From NCBI GenBank assembly GCA_964621215.1, contig CAZULF010000091.1, positions 1-8,768 on the forward strand: a stretch of DNA of 8,768 nucleotides. The letters run 5' to 3'. Below the pieces are notes generated by a model. It made no database searches. It saw nothing but the letters and a program-made list of their open reading frames with translations, and was not told where the DNA came from. Shown here in pieces: positions 1 through 5,917 of this stretch (positions are counted from its first letter, which is position 1; every line of letters begins with the position of its first letter). Both the position numbers and the translations under genes were made by a program. The stretch comes from CAZULF01 sp964621215 (GTDB lineage Bacteria > Pseudomonadota > Gammaproteobacteria > UBA1113).

Positions 1-596
1 TTCAATCCCCAAATCACGGCACCCAATACTCCGTTGAGTAGCAACGCGACACGCCAGCCCACATGCTCGGTCAATATCGCTAACGGTGTTTGTGCCAGAG
101 CACCCCCAGCCATAGCAAATGTCACGATCAAACCCGTCACTAACGCTAATTGACGTGGTGAAAACCAACGCGAAGCTAACATCATACAACTTAATAAACA
201 GAAGGCATTACCAATCCCGGCAGCAAAGTGGCAGGCGATGGCAAACCAGAGCTGATGTGCACCAGCAAATAGAACCGAGCTCACCACACAAATGCCCAAG
301 GCCATTAATATAATTTTACGCGTAGAAACACGATCAAGAATCATACCAGCAGGGAAAAGAAAGATAACATCAGCATAGAAATAGAAGGAAGACATTTTAC
401 TCAGCTGCACACCACTTATATTAAAGGAGCGCATCAAGTCCGCACTGATGGCGTTAAACATATTCATTTGAATGAATTCATAGAAGAAGTAGGCTGCTGC
501 CGCGAAGCAAACTAGCCAGGGTGTGATGGCTTTGGCTTCGTCAATACGACGCTTGGGGCAGGCTGCGGAACGGGTGGCAGCGGCAAATGGTTGCAT
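1..596 (-). CDS. MFS transporter, N-terminal part (3' end outside the window)
   Basis: This is an inner-membrane major facilitator superfamily permease; the substrate cannot be read from the sequence. The reading frame opens with ATG at 596 and stays open for 198 codons to the left edge, so the C-terminal half is missing only because the window ends. Hydrophobic segments follow a polar N-terminus of about 24 residues: roughly 25-45, 66-87, 95-113, 117-140, 149-170 and 182-198, matching TM1-TM6. The loop after the second segment reads PAGMILDRVSTRKII (82-96), the MFS motif A pattern (G-x-x-x-D-R-x-x-x-R-K). GWRVALLLNGVLGAVI at 180-195 is typical of the entry to TM6. The ribosome site AAGGGG (610-605) lies 8 bases before the ATG and fixes this start; another ATG five bases upstream is in a different frame. 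The gene is co-oriented with the unrecognised gene at 676-1912, with 79 bases between them. The family is certain from these motifs; the subfamily is not assigned. Confidence 0.93.
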   Translation of the reverse strand, partial: MQPFAAATRSAACPKRRIDEAKAITPWLVCFAAAAYFFYEFIQMNMFNAISADLMRSFNISGVQLSKMSSFYFYADVIFLFPAGMILDRVSTRKIILMALGICVVSSVLFAGAHQLWFAIACHFAAGIGNAFCLLSCMMLASRWFSPRQLALVTGLIVTFAMAGGALAQTPLAILTEHVGWRVALLLNGVLGAVIWGL

Positions 597-675
597 ATCA
601 TCTTCCCCTTAAAGTTGTGCAAAATTTTTACGCCATTTTACACGTTTAGAGGGGGAAATGGAAGGGATTTCTTTT

Positions 676-1912
676 CTACCGCATAGGATTTTTTCTTTCC
701 GGTTGTTCTACCTTAGGAGCATCAGGCGATGACGCTGTAGTCGGTTGAGCGGCAACTTGAACTTCCCTTACAGGATTAGGAACATTAGGGCCTGCTCCCG
801 AACTAGCACGTAGATCGATGCCGGACGATTTCATTTCGATTTTTCCACTTTTTAGATTTTCTTGTAAAGTAAATTTTGGATCAACTTCTTTTTGAATCAC
901 AGATATTACCGCATTAAACTGCGCACCTAAACGCCCATCATGCAACGCATGCCATAAAACGCGATTGTTTTTATTGAGGTCATCGAGAAGCATTTGGGGA
1001 TTAAAGTCGCGTTTCCCATTAGTTATTGCTAAATCTAATAGGCTATCTAACCATTCTGCAGCTTCAAGTTTAGTTTCCTTAGATTTTTCTGGAGCAACCA
1101 TATTAACAATACCCTGCTTCAAACTATACAGCACGCCCTGCCCTTCTTTCCCTCTTTCTGCTTGATAGCTCTTTAATCCTGTTTTTGCCTCTTGCAAGGA
1201 GTTATAAGCCACGCCTTTATTTAAGCTCTTTGCTAAATCAACCAGAGGTGAAGTGGCTACTGTCTGTTGTGGGTCAGAAATATTTTTTACTCCACTACCT
1301 GGGTTTACTGCTTGAGTTGCGCGGTCTAAAAGTGCTTTTAGTTCTGGAGTTTGGTTTAAGGTTTGCCATATTTTTGCTTCTTTAGTGCCAAACGATGCTG
1401 TTTTTGATGTATACATGTGATTGTTGAACATGTTCACACCACCAGGAGCAGACATAGTCTGAACAATAGTCACCATACTGCTCAACCAACCAGCAGCACG
1501 CTTCTTTTCTTCAGAAGCATTTTGACCTAAATTTTCTATGTAATCTTTTATGTTCTTTTGTATCTCATCCAGATTTTCTGTTTCTGGTGAATGGCCTGGA
1601 GGTACAGCTCCTTTTTTCTGTTGATAAACGGTCATTATCTCTGCCATCTTGGTTTTATTTGCAGGAAGACAAGTATTGGCACCAAGTGCTAGTAAAGTAA
1701 ATAATGATTTTTCGCGATCTACTTTGTCCACTAGCGTGTGCGGAGAATATTCTAGCAGATTATCCAGAGCCGTCTTCTTTGTGGTATCATTAGCCGTGTT
1801 GATATTAAATTCACGTTCACGATTTTTTTTTCAATAAATCGGACACCGCTGCTTCACCTCGCCCAGCAGTCTCTATCAATTCTGATACAAATTTATCTGC
1901 TCCCACTGCCAT
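676..1912 (-). CDS. unrecognised soluble protein, frame interrupted by a +1 shift at an A9 run
   Basis: I do not recognise this gene. A long uninterrupted frame covers 676-1731 (351 codons from a GTG), but no good ribosome site precedes that GTG, and the same frame extends upstream to the A-run at 1831-1823. There, a frame starting at ATG 1912 (MAVGADKFVSELIETAG...) runs into TGA at 1819-1817 after 31 codons. Removing one A joins the two into a single 411-residue protein. AAGGGG and GAGG lie upstream of ATG 1912, and a TATACT box lies 36 bases upstream. The joined protein has no signal peptide or membrane segment. Residues about 38-75 (TALDNLLEYSP..., then LFTLLALGAN) faintly recall an ankyrin-repeat end. 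The middle is charged and helical. The last 50 residues are rich in Pro, Ala, Ser and Glu and look disordered. A soluble body with a polar tail would suit a secreted effector if this is a Legionellales genome, but that is inference. Confidence 0.72.
1823..1831 (-). other. A9 homopolymer run at the frame break
   Basis: On the minus strand nine A residues separate ...GATTTATTG from TCGTGAACG. With nine A the upstream frame ends in TGA six bases later. With eight A it would read Leu-Lys-Lys-Asn-Arg-Glu and join the 676-1731 frame. Runs of this kind are known sites for indel mutation, for sequencing error and for RNA polymerase slippage. Confidence 0.8.
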
Positions 1913-1947
1913 TTCCTCTATCCCCTTAAAAAATTTCACTTATTTTA

Positions 1948-1953
1948 AGTATA
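1948..1953 (-). promoter_or_regulatory. probable -10 box for the gene at 676-1912
   Basis: On the minus strand TATACT (one mismatch from TATAAT) is followed by an A/T-rich start region and lies 36 bases before ATG 1912, giving a leader of about 29 bases. The -35 region is poor (GTTAAA at 17 bases). The presence of a promoter suggests the ATG 1912 start rather than the GTG at 1731. Confidence 0.4.
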
Positions 1954-2029
1954 GTCGATAAGTTGTATTTTTAACTGATTGATTATAAAGAGATTTATAT
2001 CTATTCGTGACACTGTGCCTTAGGGGCTA

Positions 2030-3310
2030 TCATTTCTGTAGCATCCATTTCCAAATAGGCATTACTTTGATTGTAACTTCTTTGCCTGATTCTATTGTTA
2101 TTACTTCCACTGATTCTTCATTATCCGTCAATATCCAGCCTTCCTGCAAATTATAACATTGTATTGCTTCCAACAGACCGTTTACTTCTCGTTCCTTTGT
2201 CTCCATATCGGTTAACGAATAACAGACTTGTATCGCTTGAACAATGTCTAATTCTGCTTTAACTAAAAAATCACATTCGTAATGCTGTTTATGAAAATAA
2301 ATATTTTGTTTGCGTTGACGTAACTCACGATATACTATCGTTTCTAGTATTCTACCTTTATCCGATGAAAATCGAAAAGAAACTGACGCAGCAATGCCTG
2401 TATCTAAACAATAGGCTTTTTTATCATTAGATAATTGTTTTTTCAGTGAGTAATCAAACTTATATAATTCATCAAATAAAAAAACATTTTTTAAATAAGA
2501 AAAATAGTCCATAATAGTATTCAAATGACAGTTCAATGCACTGGCGATACCTCTGTAACTAAAGTTTTTCGCTGAATTAGTCGCAAGATAGATCGCTAAT
2601 TCTTTAACTTTTGTTACATTAACATCATATCGACTTGCAATATCTTTATAAATAAAATCATCAAAATATGCTATCAATAACTCTTTCTTCAATACCTCAC
2701 GATTCACAACTGCAGGAAACGCGCCATATTCAATATACTCATTAAACAACGCATATAATTGGCTTTGCATTTTTTGTGAAACGGGTAATGACGAAACTGC
2801 TATGGATTTAAAATTCAAAAATTCCACAAAAGATAACGGATTGATGGTAATGGCTAAATTACGGCCTGTTAACAAAGTAGCATACTCTTGTTTGATCAAT
2901 GATGAGTTTGAACCACTTAACCATATTTGCTTAAATTCACGACGATCGTACATTTTCCGAATGAACTGAACCCAATCGTGACAATTCTGAATTTCATCAA
3001 CAAACAAATAATCTATAGACGCAGACTCGAGGTATGTATAAATAATTTCTGATAATGAATATTTTTTTAAAACCTCATCTTCAAAATTCACGTATAAAAC
3101 ATTTTTATTCATTACATAGACAGAATGTATTACTTGGTAAAGTAAAGTACTTTTACCTACCCGCCGCGCACCTTCAACTATTTTGATCTCCGGGACTTGT
3201 AAATAATCCGGAAGGTTATAGTTACGGCTATATCCTAATAATTGCTCTGGAAACTCCCCCGTTAACCAAGGATTCCAATCTAATAGCGACTGTTTTATAG
3301 ATTCGTTCAT
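2030..3310 (-). CDS. AAA_14 / DUF4143-type P-loop ATPase
   Basis: This is a 426-residue ATPase of the widespread but poorly characterised AAA_14-DUF4143 family. Walker A is GARRVGKST at 47-55. Walker B is YLFVDEIQN at 101-109, with acidic D105 and E106. The sensor-like strand IWLSGSNSSLI is at 129-139, and the typical NPLSFVEFL follows at 157-165. The middle (about 220-290) contains a winged-helix-like section. The C-terminal DUF4143 part resembles a PD-(D/E)XK nuclease fold: E323 in ILETIVYREL, then ECDFLV (345-350), then AIQVCYSL (359-366), where the classical lysine is Cys. I recall a QVCYS-type sequence from many members, so this is not necessarily loss of function. ATG 3310 is preferred; a TTG two codons earlier (3316) is possible. 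The length is normal for the family and no frame break is seen. Family members are often accessory and patchily distributed; the substrate or partner is unknown. Confidence 0.93.
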   Translation of the reverse strand: MNESIKQSLLDWNPWLTGEFPEQLLGYSRNYNLPDYLQVPEIKIVEGARRVGKSTLLYQVIHSVYVMNKNVLYVNFEDEVLKKYSLSEIIYTYLESASIDYLFVDEIQNCHDWVQFIRKMYDRREFKQIWLSGSNSSLIKQEYATLLTGRNLAITINPLSFVEFLNFKSIAVSSLPVSQKMQSQLYALFNEYIEYGAFPAVVNREVLKKELLIAYFDDFIYKDIASRYDVNVTKVKELAIYLATNSAKNFSYRGIASALNCHLNTIMDYFSYLKNVFLFDELYKFDYSLKKQLSNDKKAYCLDTGIAASVSFRFSSDKGRILETIVYRELRQRKQNIYFHKQHYECDFLVKAELDIVQAIQVCYSLTDMETKEREVNGLLEAIQCYNLQEGWILTDNEESVEVITIESGKEVTIKVMPIWKWMLQK

Positions 3311-3342
3311 TAGCAAGCTACTCTAAATATTTGTACTATTGA

Positions 3343-3371
3343 AGTATAGCATATTTTTTTATTTTGCTACA
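3343..3371 (-). promoter_or_regulatory. extended -10 promoter of the ATPase gene
   Basis: The minus strand carries TATGCTATACT, an extended -10 (TG, one base, TATACT at 3348-3343). The region where a -35 would fall (about 3366-3371, TGTAGC) matches the consensus poorly, as is usual for extended -10 promoters. Transcription would start near 3336, leaving a leader of about 26 bases before ATG 3310. An A-rich tract fills the spacer. Confidence 0.5.
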
Positions 3372-3394
3372 GTCGAGTGTAGCAAGCTTAGCAA
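3364..3394. promoter_or_regulatory. operator-like inverted repeat plus extra TAGCAA half-site
   Basis: TTGCTAC (3364-3370) and GTAGCAA (3379-3385) form a perfect 7-bp inverted repeat around 8 bases, and a further TAGCAA follows at 3389-3394. Another TAGCAA lies at 3311-3316, just before the ATPase start. The repeat sits over the expected -35 region of the ATPase promoter, where a bound protein would block or aid RNA polymerase. No regulator gene is identified here. Confidence 0.4.
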
Positions 3395-3424
3395 TTCCTG
3401 TTGGTTAACGTGGAAATTGCTGTA

Positions 3425-3450
3425 AGCCCTCCCCATCGCTGGGGAGGGCT
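3425..3450 (-). terminator. GC-rich hairpin after the small gene, without T-run
   Basis: AGCCCTCCCC (3425-3434) and GGGGAGGGCT (3441-3450) form a perfect 10-bp stem with a 6-base loop, 24 bases beyond the stop of the gene at 3475-3939. No T-run follows on either strand, so it is not a canonical intrinsic terminator. It could be a 3'-end stabilising hairpin, a pause site, or a REP-like dispersed palindrome. Its C/G composition stands out from the A/T-rich surroundings. Confidence 0.4.
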
Positions 3451-3474
3451 GAAAGTGAAGCTCGACTTCTGTTT

Positions 3475-3939
3475 CTAAAGCACCGGTCGCTGCATATTTA
3501 ACGTATCGATTAAGCGCACCATTTTATTCGTGCAGTTATTAATAACCGTTAACGTATTCACCAGATGCTCACTCAGCTTATCAACTAAGATGTGAAAAGC
3601 TCCCAAATAACACATGGAGTTCACTTGATAAATATGTGATGTTAACTCCACCCGCACCATTTCTTCACTCAGGGCAGGATTCAAATAGAATATATTCTGT
3701 CGCGGCTCATCCCCCGGTGAAACGCCATAAGCTTTGTTAAATAATAGTTTCGTCAATCCCATTTGCTCAATTAATGCGCTTATAAACCGATGTTGATGTT
3801 GGCTAATCGTTGCATCAAGTAACTCCTGTCGCGACACGGTTAACATTGACTCCACCGTCAACAAAACATCTTCCAATTCTTTCTCTAATAACGTCTCATG
3901 CACGTCTTCATTGACCATAAATACACCAAATTCCTCCAT
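3475..3939 (-). CDS. small protein of unknown function
   Basis: I do not recognise this 154-residue protein. The frame can be extended to a TTG at 3972, but ATG 3939 is preferred because AGGGAG lies six bases before it. The protein starts MEEFGVFMVNEDVHETLLEK, is acidic at the N-terminus, and reads as mostly helical throughout. The last 40 residues (LVDKLSEHLVNTLTVINN, then MVRLIDTLNM) are amphipathic, compatible with a helical bundle or an oligomerisation segment. There is no signal peptide, membrane span or recognisable catalytic motif. It is flanked by a 10-bp GC hairpin downstream and a 13-bp hairpin upstream, and lies 164 bases upstream of the co-oriented ATPase gene, which has its own promoter, so a joint operon is unlikely. 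It is probably a real gene because of its length, ribosome site and clean frame, but the evidence is modest. Confidence 0.6.
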   Translation of the reverse strand: MEEFGVFMVNEDVHETLLEKELEDVLLTVESMLTVSRQELLDATISQHQHRFISALIEQMGLTKLLFNKAYGVSPGDEPRQNIFYLNPALSEEMVRVELTSHIYQVNSMCYLGAFHILVDKLSEHLVNTLTVINNCTNKMVRLIDTLNMQRPVL

Positions 3940-3945
3940 AACAGG

Positions 3946-3951
3946 CTCCCT
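3946..3951 (-). promoter_or_regulatory. ribosome binding site that selects ATG 3939
   Basis: AGGGAG on the minus strand lies six bases before ATG 3939. The longer alternative from TTG 3972 has no comparable site: its upstream bases are the T-rich tail of the hairpin at 3978-4006. Confidence 0.55.
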
Positions 3952-3966
3952 ATGTGGTTCATATAT

Positions 3967-4155
3967 TGACAAGTAAAGAGCCTATCTTGCATAGCAAGAT
4001 AGGCTCGGGGCATATCACTCGACTGCACTTCTCTTGGGGCAGCTTAGCTTGAGAGATAATCGTTAATAGCTCCCTTTTTGCTAAAACGAGGGTGGCTTCA
4101 ACTCCTGAGCCAGCAGTGCTGGGTCCGTGATGAGTGGGGAGAGAAACCACCAAAC
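3967..4155 (-). ncRNA. candidate structured RNA or structured leader
   Basis: Read on the minus strand, GGTGGTTTC (4151-4143) pairs with GAAGCCACC (4099-4091) over nine positions including one U-G pair. On the plus strand that position would be a C-A mismatch, which favours a minus-strand transcript. Inside it, CCAG and CTGG close a five-base loop. Next comes CCCT-CG-TTTT-AGC-AAAA-AGGG (4092-4072), a bulged hairpin that overlaps the first helix by two bases. The segment ends with the perfect 13-bp hairpin 4006-3978 followed by TTTACTT. The total is about 190 bases, small-RNA size. It matches no RNA family I know (6S, tmRNA, SRP and RNase P signatures are absent), and no good promoter is visible. 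It could equally be the leader of the gene at 3475-3939. Ends are approximate. Confidence 0.25.
3978..4006 (-). terminator. 13-bp perfect hairpin with weak T-run, possible terminator or attenuator
   Basis: GAGCCTATCTTGC (3978-3990) and GCAAGATAGGCTC (3994-4006) are perfect complements around a three-base loop. On the minus strand the stem is followed by TTTACTTGTC, a weak U-run. On the plus strand no T-run follows. It therefore suits a leftward transcript ending just before the gene at 3475-3939, or an attenuator in that gene's leader. Confidence 0.45.
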
Positions 4156-4273
4156 CGCATATTCATATAATGCGCGTATTAAAACATTGATCTTTTATTG
4201 GTGCTAGCGGATAATGATTGCGCTTTTTCGGAGTCGGTAATCTCGACACAAAATTATGACTAGAATTTCGTAG

Positions 4274-4279
4274 TATAAT
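4274..4279 (+). promoter_or_regulatory. probable -10 box for the 455-residue gene
   Basis: A perfect TATAAT stands 106 bases before ATG 4386. A TCGACA at 4243-4248 resembles a -35 box but the 25-base spacing is too long, and no better -35 is seen at 16-18 bases. If used, it gives a leader of about 100 bases. Confidence 0.35.
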
Positions 4280-4291
4280 TTCTGGCACACC

Positions 4292-4311
4292 ACGGGTAAA
4301 ATTTCACCCGT
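4292..4311 (+). other. leader hairpin upstream of the 455-residue gene
   Basis: ACGGGT (4292-4297) pairs with ACCCGT (4306-4311) around eight bases, and GTCC-GA-GGAC follows at 4313-4322. Both lie at the 5' end of the presumed leader. They match no riboswitch class I can recognise. Confidence 0.3.
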
Positions 4312-4385
4312 TGTCCGAGGACGAATAGCATCAAATAAGCAAGCCCGACGCTCCCCGATAGCTAAGTCAATAAAAAGGAGGCTAG

Positions 4386-5753
4386 ATGATAACGGAAATA
4401 GACGAAGGAAAAGGACTCGTCAAAGTATATTGGCGCAATGTACGCGACCGCGTCGCAAAAGTAGAACCCACATTCGCAAAAATTGTGGATGAACTCGAGC
4501 CAGATGATAGTTTCCCATTGTATTTAGCGTATTATCCGTATGGGGCTTTGATTGGTGATACAGAAAGTCAGCTTTATCCCACGCAAGATGGAAAATTATA
4601 TCGACTCACTGATAACAATGTACCAAGTAGCGTTGTACAGGACCTGGGTTACGGTTATGGTTCATCTCCATTGGGTATAGTACTGGAAAAACAATTTGAA
4701 CTCTTTATTGATTTAAAACACAAGGGTATTTCCGTACCCTTTGGAGTATATGGACCTGGAGATATTTTTTCTTTTTATACTAACCTAACCAAAAGAGAAA
4801 AATATCAATATTCTACCAATACTGTTTTAACTTCTGCATCTGGTGTTAGATCTGTTTTCATGCTACCTAACATTGGTTGTGCAACCAATCATTCTAATTT
4901 ACAACGTGACTTTAATATAAAAAATCCGGCTCCAAAATCTATGTATGACCATTGGCATATTTTCAAAAATATCATTAATAGCGATATTATAAATAGTGAT
5001 TGGCGCATGTGTGTATTATATTTTTCTGAAAAATGGATTAATCAACTTCAGGATAATAAAGCATGGGCATATTTAAAAGCATATTTACATGAACTCGCTT
5101 GGAAACGCTCTCAGTATACCCGATCACAGGATGATTATGATTTGGCTTTTTCCGTAATTCAAGAAAAGAGAAACCTAAAACCGAATCCTTACTTGGTCGA
5201 TACCGCTAGACATTTATTCAAGATAATTTTAGGACACGCACCTGGTTATGCACCGGCTTGCGAGGATGAGGCGTTGCCTTTAGAAATTATTCAGCAAGTA
5301 TATACATCATCTTATGGGCTAAAAAAATACATACCAACTGTTATCCATCCGGTTTCTTTTAATTTTGAAAAAGATATTAACCCCATATATTACTCTCTAC
5401 AGCACCCATCAACTTATGTATTCGCACCTAAATCGAGAAAAGTTTTTAGCAAACTTTTTGAAATGCGAGAATTAGAATATATTATGCATGTATATTTCGA
5501 AGAACTCGCTAAAAAAAATTCGTTTTGCTCCGATTCTATTCTCTGCGAAGTTGTGAAACACATAGAATTAAATTATTTCCATAATGAAGTAGATCGACAT
5601 AAAATAGTTAGACCCTCCGCAGAAATATTACAGTTAGACAATAGGTTAAAATATACTAGTAAAAATTTTCAGATAGAAAATGCTATGTTCGCATCTGATG
5701 CTCCTTTCGTGAGGGGTTGTATTAGTATCACAACAAAAAAGGACAAAGCTTAG
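4386..5753 (+). CDS. uncharacterised 455-residue protein
   Basis: I cannot assign a family. ATG 4386 has a strong AAGGAGG site (4375-4381) four bases upstream. There is no signal peptide or convincing membrane helix, so it is probably cytosolic. Distinct blocks are an N-terminal β-rich part with LYLAYYPYGALIGD (45-58), GVYGPGDIFSFY (120-131), a central aromatic helical part with DHWHIFKN (188-195) and WAYLKAYLHELAWK (227-240), then LGHAPGYAPACEDEALPLEI (282-301), YIPTVIHPVSF (315-325) and INPIYYSLQHPSTY (331-344). The regular aromatic and Gly-Pro blocks look like a conserved globular protein rather than a chance frame. The last nine or so codons overlap, in another frame, the MFS remnant at 5726-5917, so the natural C-terminus may have been replaced or trimmed at that junction. 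It is more A/T-rich than the MFS gene at the left edge, consistent with a separate history. Convergent neighbour: the aminotransferase. Confidence 0.8.
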   Translation: MITEIDEGKGLVKVYWRNVRDRVAKVEPTFAKIVDELEPDDSFPLYLAYYPYGALIGDTESQLYPTQDGKLYRLTDNNVPSSVVQDLGYGYGSSPLGIVLEKQFELFIDLKHKGISVPFGVYGPGDIFSFYTNLTKREKYQYSTNTVLTSASGVRSVFMLPNIGCATNHSNLQRDFNIKNPAPKSMYDHWHIFKNIINSDIINSDWRMCVLYFSEKWINQLQDNKAWAYLKAYLHELAWKRSQYTRSQDDYDLAFSVIQEKRNLKPNPYLVDTARHLFKIILGHAPGYAPACEDEALPLEIIQQVYTSSYGLKKYIPTVIHPVSFNFEKDINPIYYSLQHPSTYVFAPKSRKVFSKLFEMRELEYIMHVYFEELAKKNSFCSDSILCEVVKHIELNYFHNEVDRHKIVRPSAEILQLDNRLKYTSKNFQIENAMFASDAPFVRGCISITTKKDKA

Positions 5754-5917
5754 GCTTATATCAAACTGTCTTTGCTCTCAGCATAGTCACGGGTCCGACT
5801 CTTGGCAGCTGGATCTACCACCAATATGGTGGTGCCGCTGTATGGTATTGCAGTGGCGTAATTGGATTGCTATGTTTAATCACTTGTTTTTATTATAGAA
5901 AAATAGCCACATATTAA
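5726..5917 (+). pseudogene. 3' remnant of an MFS transporter gene
   Basis: A frame running from just after a TAG (5723-5725) to TAA 5915-5917 encodes KKGQSLGLYQTVFALSIV, then TGPTLGSWIYHQYGG, then AAVWYCSGVIGLLCLITC and a basic end RKIATY. This is the pattern of the loop before TM11, TM11 and TM12 of 12-TM MFS drug or metabolite exporters, where a basic-Gly, x-x-x-G-L-Y is followed by G-P-x-L-G. There is no start codon with a ribosome site and nothing of the first ten helices lies upstream. The upstream DNA is instead the end of the 455-residue gene, whose frame overlaps this one by 28 bases. The stop shares a TTAA with the stop of the convergent aminotransferase, implying an old MFS-aminotransferase convergent pair that was truncated. 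It is not obviously the missing half of the MFS gene at 1-596. Confidence 0.75.

Larger units (their letters stand above)
3940..4385. other. 446-base region without a convincing gene
   Basis: This stretch separates the minus-strand small gene from the plus-strand 455-residue gene. A minus-strand frame of 64 codons (4153-3959) crosses it, but it runs through the 13-bp hairpin and other helices and is probably not translated. The left part (3967-4160) is rich in inverted repeats and may be an RNA. The part at 4160-4260 shows only A/T-rich sequence and isolated -10-like boxes (TATAAT at 4166-4171). The right part (4274-4385) is the likely promoter and leader of the 455-residue gene. Confidence 0.6.

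Noticed and set aside
359..363. Disrupted MFS gene at 1-596 as the source of the remnant at 5726-5917
   Set aside because: The left gene is intact to the window edge and needs its own C-terminus; orientation and distance do not suggest a split gene, though this cannot be tested without the left flank.
965..1385. Two plus-strand 66-codon frames opposite the unrecognised gene
   Set aside because: They are antisense shadows of the 351-codon frame, without ribosome sites or recognisable products.
4091..4151. Hammerhead-ribozyme-like GTGATGAG ... GAGAAAC on the plus strand
   Set aside because: The core should be CTGATGA with a stem II and a U before the cleavage base; the C is G, no stem II forms, and the base after the closing helix is C.
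3959..4153. Minus-strand 64-codon frame in the intergenic region
   Set aside because: It has no clear ribosome site, runs through the 13-bp hairpin and other helices, and overlaps the start of the small gene; RNA structure explains the segment better.
4157..4173. TATAAT at 4166-4171 as a promoter
   Set aside because: No -35 at suitable spacing, no gene starting soon after, and it lies in an imperfect A/T palindrome; left unannotated.
5815..5832. CCACCA-ATA-TGGTGG palindrome as a terminator
   Set aside because: It is a 6-bp stem inside the MFS remnant coding frame with no T-run on either strand; probably codon coincidence.
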